64,000 nucleotides of DNA, taken from the NCBI RefSeq assembly GCF_016406085.1, contig NZ_JAEHFJ010000003.1, positions 374,288 to 438,287 of the forward strand, read 5' to 3'. Shown piece by piece: positions 8,612 to 17,165 of this stretch. The stretch's first letter is position 1; every line of letters begins with the position of its first letter. The position numbers and the translations under genes are program-made. This DNA is from Aureibaculum flavum. GTDB taxonomy: Bacteria > Bacteroidota > Bacteroidia > Flavobacteriales > Flavobacteriaceae. A model generated the notes under the pieces. The model saw only the letters and a program-made list of their open reading frames with translations. It was not told where the DNA came from and did not search any database.

Positions 8612-9971
8612 TTAAGAATGATTCTGTTTCGCCAATACGTACCATAAGCTCACCATAAGCTACATTGTACAGGTATAAAGCTTTTATTTTATGTAATTTT
8701 ATTTCAGTTAATTTTAATGTTGCGTCTACAACTTCTAATGAAGTTCCCGTACCTTCTTCAAAAGCACGTGTTCGCATAAATTTTAATTTTTCAGCAAAAG
8801 TTTCATCGGTTTTAAGACTTTCAAATTGTTCCAATTGCTTTTCAATTTCATTGTATAATTTTTCCGTGTAGGTCGTTAAATTCAGTCGAGCTTGTTTGTC
8901 TAAAGCTTCTATTTGAGATACTTTGTATTTAGAAGCTTTTATTTTATGTTCGCGTTGAAAGCCATTGAACAATTCCCATTCTACACTAAGACCCGCAAGC
9001 CATTTTGTATCAGCTAAAGGTAAATTGTCTTTCCAAAATAAATATTTTCCGAAAACACCAACCTTTGGAAAATAATCACTGTTCTCTACTTTGACCCCAA
9101 CTTTTGCCAATTCACGATTCTTCTCAATTGTTTTAAGTTGCTTATTTTCTTTTAACATATCGTTTTGAAATTCGTTTAACGGTTTCAAAATAGATGGATC
9201 TGTAAACGTGGTAGAAATAGTTTCAAGGTTATCAGTACCAATTAAATTCTTTAATGCCGTTGTTGCTAGAGCAACATCTTTTTTTGCTGCTAATAATTCT
9301 CTGTTGGCATTAGATAAAGCAACTTTTGCATTTAAGGTTTCTACTTCTGGAATCATTCCGTTTTCAAAAAACTTGTCAGCTTGGTTACTATGTAATAATA
9401 CTGTTTCATAAACTTCCTTTCGTAAAACTTCAGCTTCCTTAGCCAGCTTTAATCTAAAGAAATAGGTAATTAGATTAACCGTTAATTCATCTTCTTTTAA
9501 CCGATGATTATTTTCTGAAAGTTGTAATTTAATATCTGAAGCTTTATTAGCGGCATTAATTTTTCCACCAGCATAAAGTGGCATTGAAATATCAGCAGAA
9601 GCAAAACCTATGTTTTTATCTAATAATGAAAAATTCCAATCGCCTAGAACAGCGGTTGGGTCAGAAATACTTAATAAACCGCCAACCATGTCTCGTTCTG
9701 TGTTTAAATCTGCCGTAATATCTTTATCTAAATTTAAATAAGTACCAGAAAGACTGACTGTAGGAAGCCGTAATCCTTTGGTTGCTTTATTCTCTTCTTC
9801 CATTGATTTAACCTCAAAATTAGAAGCCTTAATTTCTCCATTTTCAGTTAACATTAAATCATGTGCTTTTTTCAGCGTAAGTTCTTGTGCGTTCACACCA
9901 GTGCCAAATAAAACCAGAATACAAGTCGTTATTTTTAATATTGACACTATTTTTATTTTATTAAACTCCAT
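8601..9971 (-). CDS. TolC-family outer membrane efflux protein
   Basis: This 456-residue protein has a signal peptide (about 1-28, ending GVNAQ). It shows the duplicated helix-hairpin structure of outer membrane efflux proteins, including long Ala/Lys/Glu/Leu helices (residues 50-80, 145-240, 275-300, 345-440) and the strand segment LNLTTYTEKLYNEIE. An AAAGGAA ribosome binding site precedes the ATG at 9971. It is the second gene of the operon after tetR, with a 10-base gap. It provides the outer membrane exit duct for the ABC-2/HlyD exporter encoded downstream. Confidence 0.93.
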   Translation of the reverse strand: MEFNKIKIVSILKITTCILVLFGTGVNAQELTLKKAHDLMLTENGEIKASNFEVKSMEEENKATKGLRLPTVSLSGTYLNLDKDITADLNTERDMVGGLLSISDPTAVLGDWNFSLLDKNIGFASADISMPLYAGGKINAANKASDIKLQLSENNHRLKEDELTVNLITYFFRLKLAKEAEVLRKEVYETVLLHSNQADKFFENGMIPEVETLNAKVALSNANRELLAAKKDVALATTALKNLIGTDNLETISTTFTDPSILKPLNEFQNDMLKENKQLKTIEKNRELAKVGVKVENSDYFPKVGVFGKYLFWKDNLPLADTKWLAGLSVEWELFNGFQREHKIKASKYKVSQIEALDKQARLNLTTYTEKLYNEIEKQLEQFESLKTDETFAEKLKFMRTRAFEEGTGTSLEVVDATLKLTEIKLHKIKALYLYNVAYGELMVRIGETESFLNEK

Positions 9972-9981
9972 TTCCTTTCAT

Positions 9982-10572
9982 TTACATTTTTAAAAACTTT
10001 AAAATATTGGCTGTCAAATAGTTTAAGTCATCACTATCTTTTGATTGTTCTAAACCAAAGGCTTTATTTCTTTTAAAATTGATATAATCAACCGGATAAA
10101 TTAAGATGTGGTAATGCAATTGAAACAAACTAATAGTATCAGAAACTTCACCTGAAGTTATCCCTATACGTTTTATGTTTTCCATTAAACCAAAATGTTT
10201 TACTTTAAGTTCTTCCGATAAATTAAAATTTTCATTGTGTAATAATTGATAGTAGAATTTAGAAGCAATCGTTTCATTTTTGGAATACACTATTCTATTT
10301 CTAATAAAAGTGTTGATAATAGGTTCAATTGTTGTGGGATTTAGTGTTAATAAAAACTCTAATTCATTAACCAATGACATCACTTTCTTCGAGTATAAAT
10401 CATTAATTAAATCTTGTTTTCCACTATATATACGGTATAAATAACCTCCACTAACATTTGCGTTTTTGGCTATCATGGCTATTGTAGTTGCTTCAATACC
10501 ATGTGTAACAATGGTTTCCATTGTAGCCTCTTTAATACGATTTATTTTATCTTCGTCAATTTTACGTGCCAT
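9982..10572 (-). CDS. TetR-family regulator of the efflux operon
   Basis: This 196-residue protein has the TetR helix-turn-helix at about residues 9-52 (ATMETIVTHGIEATTIAMIA, then NANVSGGYLYRIYSGKQDLI) and a helical effector-binding domain. It is the first gene of the five-gene operon tetR-tolC-hlyD-permease-permease, a common self-repressing arrangement in Bacteroidota. Upstream lie a TAATTTTG -7 box and an AATAAATG-N6-CATTTATT dyad (10609-10630), which covers the region where -33 contacts are expected. Loss of repression would induce both the regulator and the pump. Confidence 0.93.
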   Translation of the reverse strand: MARKIDEDKINRIKEATMETIVTHGIEATTIAMIAKNANVSGGYLYRIYSGKQDLINDLYSKKVMSLVNELEFLLTLNPTTIEPIINTFIRNRIVYSKNETIASKFYYQLLHNENFNLSEELKVKHFGLMENIKRIGITSGEVSDTISLFQLHYHILIYPVDYINFKRNKAFGLEQSKDSDDLNYLTANILKFLKM

Positions 10573-10598
10573 ATTAAATAGAATAATTATTTACACTA

Positions 10599-10606
10599 CA
10601 AAATTA
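10599..10606 (-). promoter_or_regulatory. Candidate -7 box of the efflux operon (TAATTTTG)
   Basis: On the minus strand this matches TAnnTTTG and lies 27 bases upstream of the tetR start codon. No canonical -33 TTTG is seen at 19 bp; that region is occupied by the dyad at 10609-10630. Confidence 0.55.
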
Positions 10607-10608
10607 TG

Positions 10609-10630
10609 AATAAATGTTCATTCATTTATT
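10609..10630. promoter_or_regulatory. Candidate TetR operator (AATAAATG-N6-CATTTATT)
   Basis: Perfect 8-bp inverted repeats around a 6-base spacer lie immediately upstream of the candidate -7 box of the efflux operon. The position fits autorepression by the TetR protein encoded first in the operon. This is inferred from position and symmetry only. Confidence 0.55.
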
Positions 10631-10724
10631 ATAAATCGTAATATTTTATAATTTATTGTGCAAACCCATTAATTTTACTAGTGATAACCATTGGAAGGAC
10701 AGTTTATTAATGATAATCAATATT

Positions 10725-10806
10725 TTATCAGGATAATAAAACTTGATTTTTGGGGAGGAAAATTATCCTTAATTACAGATTAAATAGTTACCTTATTATC
10801 GATAAT
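10725..10806. promoter_or_regulatory. TTATC/GATAA dyads upstream of the hydrolase gene
   Basis: Two related palindromes, TTATC-AG-GATAA at 10725-10736 and ATTATCGATAAT at 10795-10806, lie between the efflux operon and the alpha/beta hydrolase gene. Further GATAA half-sites are nearby. They may bind a regulator of the hydrolase gene. In such AT-rich DNA, chance is possible. Confidence 0.25.
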
Positions 10807-10840
10807 TCTTGTGGCTTTTGAAAAACATAAATTAAGTTAA

Positions 10841-11794
10841 ATGGAAGATAGAAATTACATACCAGATGTACTCGGAGATAATTTTAAAAAATTAACCTTG
10901 CCCCTTCCCGATGATTATGAAGGAAAAGCAGTTGCAACTCTAATATGCCATAAAACGGACAAACCTTCACTTAAAGCCATTTTATACATCCATGGTTTTA
11001 ACGACTATTTCTTTCAAACGGCTTTGGCTAAAAAGTTTAATGAACAAGGGTATAATTTTTATGCATTAGATTTGAGAAAGTATGGACGTTCTTATTTGCC
11101 TCACCAAAAACTAAACAATGTTCGTTCGCTTACTGAATATGATGAGGAAATAGACATTTCTTTAAAGATTATCCAATCAGAAAATAACAATCGGGTACTT
11201 TTAATGGGACATTCAAATGGTGGACTTATTGTAACCAATTATGCAAAGAGGCATCTAAAAAGCAATTTGTTTCATGGAATACTATGTAATAGTCCCTTTT
11301 ACGATTTTAATTTAAGCACTATTGAGCGAAAAATAGGAGTTCCGATATTGTCTATGCTCGCCAACTATTATCCTGACAAACGTATAAAAAGTGGTTTGTC
11401 AAAGTTATATGGTTTAAGTCTCCATATAGATTACCATGGTGAATGGAACTATTCGCTGACTTGGAAACCTCTTATTATACCAACGGTAAATCTGAGTTTT
11501 ATAAGAGCCATACATAAAGCACAAAAAAATATAAAAAACAATTTTGTTATTGATGTTCCCATACTCGTAATGCATAGTGATAAATCTGTTTTTGAACATA
11601 ATTGGTCTGATAATTTCAAACACGGAGATGCCGTTTTAAATGTAAATCATATCTCAAAAATTGCCAATACTTTCAAAGGAAATGTTACTGTATGTGAAAT
11701 TAAAAATGCCATGCATGATCTGTTTCTTTCTGAAAAAACTGTAAGAGAAAGTGCTTATGAGAAGATGTTTGCATGGGTTGGTGATAACTTTTAA
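10841..11794 (+). CDS. Alpha/beta hydrolase (serine hydrolase, lysophospholipase-like)
   Basis: This 317-residue protein has the alpha/beta hydrolase fold: an oxyanion-region IHGFNDYFF near residue 50 and the nucleophile elbow GHSNGG with Ser125. An acid residue is probably in the MHSDKSV segment, and the catalytic His is probably in KNAMHDLFL near the C-terminus. It resembles the Hydrolase_4 / monoacylglycerol-lipase group, which cleaves lipid esters. There is no signal peptide, so it should be cytoplasmic. It stands alone, divergent from the efflux operon across 268 bases. The substrate is not deducible. Confidence 0.9.
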   Translation: MEDRNYIPDVLGDNFKKLTLPLPDDYEGKAVATLICHKTDKPSLKAILYIHGFNDYFFQTALAKKFNEQGYNFYALDLRKYGRSYLPHQKLNNVRSLTEYDEEIDISLKIIQSENNNRVLLMGHSNGGLIVTNYAKRHLKSNLFHGILCNSPFYDFNLSTIERKIGVPILSMLANYYPDKRIKSGLSKLYGLSLHIDYHGEWNYSLTWKPLIIPTVNLSFIRAIHKAQKNIKNNFVIDVPILVMHSDKSVFEHNWSDNFKHGDAVLNVNHISKIANTFKGNVTVCEIKNAMHDLFLSEKTVRESAYEKMFAWVGDNF

Positions 11795-12023
11795 AATAGA
11801 GCTTTGTACTAATACTATTTATCTTAAATGAAAACATATAAACCAAAAGCATAAATAGGAAAGGCATTTCACCCGCTATTGATTTTAGATTTGATTTTTA
11901 AGATTTGGATTTATATAGGGTTCATATGTATTGTTTTAGTACATAGTTTAACTTGATTCTAAATGCTATTTTAGCTAGATTCGCTTTTCATTAGATAAAT
12001 AAAAATTGAAACGTTTTTTATCA

Positions 12024-12041
12024 GTACGTTGTAAACAATTA
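12024..12041 (+). repeat. Left inverted repeat of a cassette-like unit
   Basis: The segment GTACGTTGTAAACAATTA reappears inverted after the lipoprotein gene at 12593-12613, with one substitution and a 3-base insertion. The core TTGTAAACA is identical. Together they bracket the single gene 12088-12594. Confidence 0.6.
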
Positions 12042-12087
12042 AAAACGAAATATTTATTTAACGTAAACTGTCATATAAAAAATTCCT

Positions 12088-12594
12088 ATGAGAAATATAC
12101 TATTAATTCTGACTGTAATTACTTTAATTAGCTGTGATAACAAAACAGATAAAAACAACAATTCTATAATCGGAATGCAATTTCAAAATTTCAGACAATT
12201 AAATCAACTTGAAAAATATACTAAAGTAAGTGACACAACAATTTATGAAAGTAATTTAGAACCAAAATATGGAATTCTACAATTACGCGACAACTCAAAT
12301 AATTTAGTGATATTTAAGAGTATTTCACTTGATTCAATTAGAAACACAACTTTTAAAATTTTAGATACTTTAATTATTCCTAACCCAAATAAAACAGAAT
12401 TGATAACAATTGGTTATTGTCAAATAAATAATGACAACAATGAGAATCTCATAGCATTAGTTGATAAGACTGACAGTTTAAAGATACAGAATATTAAGAA
12501 AATTTGGAAAGCAAATACAGATTCAGAAAAAATTGAAAAAGTTAATAATCTGAACGAAATTAATTGTATTAATGAATGGTTTGTTAAAAAATAA
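12088..12594 (+). CDS. Hypothetical lipoprotein in a cassette-like unit
   Basis: This 168-residue protein has a lipoprotein signal with lipobox LISC (Cys16). The mature part is Asn/Lys/Ile-rich and polar, with no family that I recognise. Its codon use is even more AT-biased than that of its neighbours. The gene is isolated, preceded by about 290 non-coding bases. It is flanked by inverted repeats (12024-12041 and 12593-12613) and followed at once by a large nested palindrome (12616-12712). This suggests a mobile or recently captured single-gene unit. No promoter of the TAnnTTTG type is evident directly upstream. Confidence 0.75.
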   Translation: MRNILLILTVITLISCDNKTDKNNNSIIGMQFQNFRQLNQLEKYTKVSDTTIYESNLEPKYGILQLRDNSNNLVIFKSISLDSIRNTTFKILDTLIIPNPNKTELITIGYCQINNDNNENLIALVDKTDSLKIQNIKKIWKANTDSEKIEKVNNLNEINCINEWFVKK

Positions 12595-12613
12595 CTGTTT
12601 ACAACACCGTACA
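12593..12613 (-). repeat. Right inverted repeat of a cassette-like unit
   Basis: Read on the minus strand this is GTACGGTGTTGTAAACAGTTA, the inverted partner of 12024-12041. It overlaps the last bases of the lipoprotein stop codon and abuts the nested palindrome. Confidence 0.6.
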
Positions 12614-12615
12614 AA

Positions 12616-12712
12616 ATTAATTGCTTGGTTAGGGCGTATTTACGAAAGTCCTCACGGACTTTCTTGGTTAAGTAATTATATACTAAATTCATAGCTTAAC
12701 CACGCAATTAAT
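12616..12712. repeat. Nested imperfect palindrome (possible dispersed repeat or cassette end)
   Basis: Outer arms ATTAATTGCTTGGTTA (12616-12631) and TAACCACGCAATTAAT (12697-12712) pair at 15 of 16 positions. Inside lies a perfect 8-bp hairpin, GAAAGTCC-TCAC-GGACTTTC (12644-12663), and an alternative stem GGTTAAG/CTTAACC (12666-12672 with 12695-12701). The whole can fold into one branched structure in RNA or single-stranded DNA. It may also serve as a terminator between the convergent lipoprotein gene and tyrS. From memory, similar elements follow small lipoprotein genes in other Flavobacteriaceae; I cannot verify that here. Confidence 0.7.
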
Positions 12713-12758
12713 AATACACAAACACGATAAGCGAACTCCTAAAAATTAACCTCTAACC

Positions 12759-14054
12759 CTAAACCACGCTCAACAAAAAGTAATTTTTCTTACCACGTTG
12801 TAACAACACAAACTTATCTGCAATTAAATCGTTTACAGAAAGTGTATAATCATCTTTAACTTTTTCCTTATTAATAGCTATAGAATTTTCCTTTAAAGCT
12901 CTTCTTGCCTCTCCATTTGATTTTAAAAATCCTGATTTTTCATTTAATGCCGCAATGATATCTATTCCTTCTTCAAGATCAGTTCTAGAAATTTCTGCTT
13001 GTGGCACACCTTCAAATACATCTAAAAAGGTTTTTTCGTCTACACCTTTTAAATCTGCTGAGGTAGATTTACCAAACAAAATATTAGACGCCTTTATAGC
13101 ATTTTCTAATGCTTCTTTAGAATGAACCATGGTAGTAACTTCATTACCAATGGTTTTTTGTAGCAAACGTAAATGTGGCTGTTCTTTATGCTCTTCTATT
13201 AATTTTTCTATAGTTTCTTTATCTAAAAAAGTAAAAATTTTAATATACTTTTCAGCATCTTCATCAGAAGAATTTAACCAATATTGGTAAAATTTATAAG
13301 GTGAAGTTCTTTCTGGGTCTAACCAAACATTTCCACCTTCTGATTTACCAAACTTGGTACCATCAGCTTTCGTTATTAATGTACAGGTAATAGCATACGC
13401 CTTTCCTTGTACTTTACGACGGATTAACTCTGTACCTGTAGTAATATTACCCCATTGATCAGAACCACCCATTTGGAGTAGACAGTTCTTTTCATTGTAT
13501 AAATGTAAAAAATCATAACCTTGAATCAATTGGTAGGTAAACTCAGTAAAGCTCATTCCTTCATTAGATTCAGCATTTAATCTGTTTTTTACAGAATCTT
13601 TAGCCATCATGTAATTTACAGTAATATGCTTACCGATATCTCTGGCAAAATCTAAAAAGGACAATTCTTTCATCCAATCGTAATTGTTTACCAATTCCGC
13701 TGCATTATCTGCACCAGAAGTAAAATCTAAAAATTTTGATAATTGACCTTTAATTCCATTAACATTTTTAGTTAATGCTTCTTCATCTAACAAATTTCTT
13801 TCATTAGATTTTCCTGAAGGATCACCTATCATACCTGTTGCTCCACCTACTAACGCAATAGGTTTGTGACCAAATTGTTGAAAATGTTTTAGTATAATAA
13901 TAGGCACTAATCCGCCAATATGTAAAGAGTCTGCTGTAGGATCAAAACCTATATAAGCTGAAGTTACTTCTTTATTCAATTGTTCTTCAGTGCCCGGCAT
14001 TGCATCGTGCAATAGGCCTCTCCATCGTAATTCTTCAACAAAATTATTAGTCAT
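12759..14054 (-). CDS. tyrS: Tyrosine-tRNA ligase
   Basis: This 431-residue class I aminoacyl-tRNA synthetase charges tRNA-Tyr in the cytoplasm. The HIGH-type motif is HIGG at residues 45-48 in [11 protein letters not shown], and the KMSKS-type motif is KFGKS at 234-238. Tyrosine-recognition segments [12 protein letters not shown] and [11 protein letters not shown] are intact. The C-terminal 60 residues form the S4-like RNA-binding domain. Length and start match the bacterial TyrRS family. It is monocistronic and minus strand, with a -7 box at 14071-14078. Confidence 0.98.
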   Translation of the reverse strand: MTNNFVEELRWRGLLHDAMPGTEEQLNKEVTSAYIGFDPTADSLHIGGLVPIIILKHFQQFGHKPIALVGGATGMIGDPSGKSNERNLLDEEALTKNVNGIKGQLSKFLDFTSGADNAAELVNNYDWMKELSFLDFARDIGKHITVNYMMAKDSVKNRLNAESNEGMSFTEFTYQLIQGYDFLHLYNEKNCLLQMGGSDQWGNITTGTELIRRKVQGKAYAITCTLITKADGTKFGKSEGGNVWLDPERTSPYKFYQYWLNSSDEDAEKYIKIFTFLDKETIEKLIEEHKEQPHLRLLQKTIGNEVTTMVHSKEALENAIKASNILFGKSTSADLKGVDEKTFLDVFEGVPQAEISRTDLEEGIDIIAALNEKSGFLKSNGEARRALKENSIAINKEKVKDDYTLSVNDLIADKFVLLQRGKKNYFLLSVV

Positions 14055-14070
14055 AATAGTAAATTTTTGA

Positions 14071-14078
14071 CAAAGATA
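14071..14078 (-). promoter_or_regulatory. -7 promoter box of tyrS (TATCTTTG)
   Basis: On the minus strand this is a perfect TAnnTTTG match located 17 bases upstream of the tyrS ATG, the spacing seen at several other genes in this window. Confidence 0.6.
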
Positions 14079-14254
14079 TGCTTAATCATAAAAAGGGTAA
14101 AGTAAATAATGGAATTTAAGTTTTATTTGAATCAAAACACCACTATAATCCCCTCTAGGGAACAATTTTCTCCTTAAAACTTTCCACAAATTGAAATACA
14201 TACAATTTCGCATATATATTTAGTATACTAAGGATTATTAGTTATTTTAGAGGC

Positions 14255-15265
14255 ATGATTTTAGTTACAGGTGGCACAGGTTTAGTGGGTTCTCATTTGT
14301 TGTACCAATTGGCACAGCAAGAAGAAAAAATTGTGGCCATTCATAGAAAAAACAGCAATTTAGAAGCTGTTAAAAATGTATTTTCTTATTTCTCGTCTAA
14401 TTATGAGCTACTTTTTAATTTAATAATTTGGGTAGAAGCAGATCTTAGTGACGTACCTGCTCTAGATTTTGCTTTTAAAGGAGTTACTAAAGTTTATCAT
14501 AGTGCTGCTATGATTTCTTTTAGTGCGTCTGATTATCGAATAATGCGAAAAATTAACATTGATGGTACCGCTAATATTGTTAACCTATGTGTTGCCAATC
14601 AAGTTGAAAAATTGTGTTTTGTAAGTTCAGTGGCTGCTGTAGGAAAACCCTTAACCGGTAAAAATATTGATGAAGACAACGAATGGAATGTGGCCGATAA
14701 TAATTATGGCTATGCAATTTCAAAATACGGTTCTGAAATAGAAGTTTGGCGAGCAGGACAGGAAGGAGTAGATGTTGTTATAGTAAACCCTGGCGTAATT
14801 TTAGGGGCTGGATTTTGGAAAACAGGTTCTGGAAAATTATTTGATAAAAGTTATAATGGATTCCCTTTTTATACGGAAGGAATTACTGGTTTTGTTGATG
14901 TACAGGATGTTGCAAATATCATGATTAAGCTAATGAATAGTAATATTAAAAATCAACGCTTTATTTTAGTTAGTGAAAGTGCTTCTTTTAAAAAGGTTTT
15001 CTATGCTATTCCAGATGCGTTTAATAAAAAAAGACCAACAATTAAAGTCACCAAACTTCTAAGTGGTATAGGTTGGCGTGTAAATTGGTTGTTAAGTAAA
15101 TTCTCAGGTAAAACACCCATGATAACCAAACAATCTGCAAATTCGGCTCATAATAGTTATTATTATTCCAATAAAAAGATAAAAGAAGCTATTGATTATC
15201 AGTTTATTCCACTAGAAGAAACCATAAAAAATGTATGTGAAAATTATATAAAGGATCAGAATTAA
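14255..15265 (+). CDS. NAD-dependent epimerase/dehydratase (extended SDR)
   Basis: This 336-residue Rossmann-fold protein starts with the dinucleotide-binding motif TGGTGLVGSHL (residues 5-15). The extended-SDR catalytic pair is in YAISK (Tyr and Lys separated by three residues), preceded by the FVSSVAAVG strand that carries the active-site Ser. Family members modify nucleotide sugars, dihydroflavonols or sterol-like substrates; the substrate here is unknown. It is divergent from tyrS and convergent with the DUF4296 gene, with only 19 bases between stops. The neighbouring genes are the same in many Flavobacteriaceae as far as I recall. Confidence 0.9.
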   Translation: MILVTGGTGLVGSHLLYQLAQQEEKIVAIHRKNSNLEAVKNVFSYFSSNYELLFNLIIWVEADLSDVPALDFAFKGVTKVYHSAAMISFSASDYRIMRKINIDGTANIVNLCVANQVEKLCFVSSVAAVGKPLTGKNIDEDNEWNVADNNYGYAISKYGSEIEVWRAGQEGVDVVIVNPGVILGAGFWKTGSGKLFDKSYNGFPFYTEGITGFVDVQDVANIMIKLMNSNIKNQRFILVSESASFKKVFYAIPDAFNKKRPTIKVTKLLSGIGWRVNWLLSKFSGKTPMITKQSANSAHNSYYYSNKKIKEAIDYQFIPLEETIKNVCENYIKDQN

Positions 15266-15284
15266 TAATACTAATGACTTATTC

Positions 15285-15668
15285 TTACTTTACAAGTTCT
15301 CTAGTTTCATTAATAATTGAATCCATTTCAGTTTCTGGCTGATAAATTTTCTTTTTTTCTTTAAGCCTTCTATTAACCTCCTCAAACATTTTTTGATAGT
15401 CATCTATCTTAGAAGTATAAAACAAATTACTTTCGCTAAATTGAGTACTGTCTATTTTATACTTTTCAAAAACTAACGGTAAGTAATTAATATTATTTCT
15501 CTTATCTATTGTTTGTACTGATCTCGCTCCTCTTGCAATATAAATATCTGTCCAAATCTTAATCATTTGATCTTTTTCTATCAAATTATCAGGTTTCTTA
15601 TAGATCGTCTTACTAGTACAAGAAACTATAAAAAGGAAAGCCAAAAATGGATATAATAATTTTTTCAC
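15285..15668 (-). CDS. DUF4296 family lipoprotein
   Basis: This 127-residue protein begins at a GTG (15668) and has a lipoprotein signal with lipobox IVSC (Cys17). The mature region matches my recollection of DUF4296, with the segments KPDNLIEKDQMIKIWTDIYI, NINYLPLVFEKYKID and FYTSKIDDYQKMF. It is helical and charged, with a C-terminal coiled-coil tendency. The function of the family is unknown. It follows dihydroorotase by 97 bases on the same strand and probably shares its transcript. The absence of an ATG near the signal peptide supports the GTG start. Confidence 0.88.
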   Translation of the reverse strand: MKKLLYPFLAFLFIVSCTSKTIYKKPDNLIEKDQMIKIWTDIYIARGARSVQTIDKRNNINYLPLVFEKYKIDSTQFSESNLFYTSKIDDYQKMFEEVNRRLKEKKKIYQPETEMDSIINETRELVK

Positions 15669-15765
15669 TTGATATATTAATTTACAATTATTTATATAAA
15701 CAGTATTCCTAATGGGTTGAGAAAAAAGTATAGAATTTTACTATTATTATTTTTCACAAAATCTT

Positions 15766-17109
15766 CTAAGAGGGTCTTGTAAAAGTTAATTGCATTCCTC
15801 GATTATCATCATCAAATTTACCGTGATTATAAACTAATTTTCCATTGACAAACGTATGAGTAATTTCCGAATTAAATGTTGTTCCTTCAAATGGAGACCA
15901 ACCACATTTATATAAAAGACCTTCTTTTGATATGGTTTGAGGCGACTCTAAATCTACCAAAACTAAATCGGCATAATAACCTTTTCTTATATACCCCCTC
16001 TTTTCTATTTGAAATAATATGGCTGGATTATGACACATTTTTTCAACTAACTTTTCTAGTGATAAAATACCATGATGTGTAGCTTCTAACATTGCTAGTA
16101 ATCCATGTTGCACTAATGGTCCGCCACTTGGAGCTTTCGTATAAATTTGTGATTTTTCTTCTAACGTATGTGGTGCATGGTCAGTTGCAATCACATCTAT
16201 TTTATCAGTTAAAAGAGCTTTCCATAGTCCTTTTTTATCCTCTTTGGTTTTAATAGCAGGGTTCCATTTTATAAAAGTCCCTTTTTCTTTATAAAAAGAA
16301 TCGTCAAACCAAAGATGATGTACACAAACTTCAGCCGTAATTTTCTTTTCTTCTAATGGAATATCATTTCTAAACAAAACCGTTTCTCTCGCTGTTGATA
16401 AATGAAAAACATGTAATCTAGCTCCTGTTTTTTGAGCTAATGCAACTGCTTTTGATGAAGAAATATAACATGCTTCTTCACTTCTTATTTTTGGATGGAA
16501 ATCCATAGGAATATTATCTCCATACATTGTTTTGGCACTTGCCAAGTTATCTTTTATAGTTGTTTCGTCCTCACAATGCACAGCTATAAGCATTTTAGTA
16601 GATGAAAATATCTTTTCAAGTACTTTTTCATCGTCTACTAACATATTACCTGTAGAAGAGCCTAAAAACAATTTTATAGCTGCCACTTTATGCGGATCTG
16701 TTTTTAAAAGTTCCTCTAAATTATCATTTGTACCGCCAAACATAAAAGAATAATTGGCATAAGAAGTATTTGCTGCAATATCAAATTTATCTTGTAATAA
16801 AGCTTGAGTTGTAGCTTGAGGTACCGTATTTGGCATTTCAATAAACGACGTAATACCTCCTGCAACAGCAGCCTTACTTTCTGTACCAATATTAGCTTTA
16901 TGCGTTAAACCAGGCTCACGAAAATGAACTTGATCATCAATAACACCAGGCATAACATATTTACCCAGCCCATCAATAATTTGCGTGTTGGTTGGTACAT
17001 TATCAATGGTTCCTACTTCAGCAATCAACTGATCTTCAATCAAAATATCTCCAGTGATTATTTCACCTTCATTTATTATTTTAACGTTTTTTATAAGTGT
17101 TCTGTTCAT
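15766..17109 (-). CDS. pyrC: Dihydroorotase (amidohydrolase family)
   Basis: This 447-residue amidohydrolase converts N-carbamoyl-aspartate to dihydroorotate in pyrimidine synthesis. Landmarks are GVIDDQVHFREPGLTHK (residues 55-71), KLFLGSSTGNML (carboxylated-lysine region), AVHCED, RLHVFHLST and DVIATDHAPH. The first metal-binding position, usually His in the HxHxR motif, is Gln60 here. I recall this as usual in the Bacteroidota branch, so it is not by itself a sign of inactivity. It lies between a polyprenyl-phosphate glycosyltransferase and the DUF4296 gene on the same strand, an arrangement typical of flavobacteria. Confidence 0.92.
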   Translation of the reverse strand: MNRTLIKNVKIINEGEIITGDILIEDQLIAEVGTIDNVPTNTQIIDGLGKYVMPGVIDDQVHFREPGLTHKANIGTESKAAVAGGITSFIEMPNTVPQATTQALLQDKFDIAANTSYANYSFMFGGTNDNLEELLKTDPHKVAAIKLFLGSSTGNMLVDDEKVLEKIFSSTKMLIAVHCEDETTIKDNLASAKTMYGDNIPMDFHPKIRSEEACYISSSKAVALAQKTGARLHVFHLSTARETVLFRNDIPLEEKKITAEVCVHHLWFDDSFYKEKGTFIKWNPAIKTKEDKKGLWKALLTDKIDVIATDHAPHTLEEKSQIYTKAPSGGPLVQHGLLAMLEATHHGILSLEKLVEKMCHNPAILFQIEKRGYIRKGYYADLVLVDLESPQTISKEGLLYKCGWSPFEGTTFNSEITHTFVNGKLVYNHGKFDDDNRGMQLTFTRPS

Positions 17110-17165
17110 AGTCTTGTTAAAATTCTAGTCCTTGATATTTACATATCAAAGTAAATTATATTGAT

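Noticed and set aside
12420-12692. 90-codon frame opposite the cassette lipoprotein and palindrome
   Set aside because: It runs through the palindromic element and overlaps the better-supported lipoprotein gene, with low-complexity Leu/Ile/Ser/Phe composition.
15766-17109. Inactive dihydroorotase because the first metal-binding His is Gln60
   Set aside because: The other active-site segments are intact, and I recall the same substitution as usual in the Bacteroidota branch, so loss of function is not supported.
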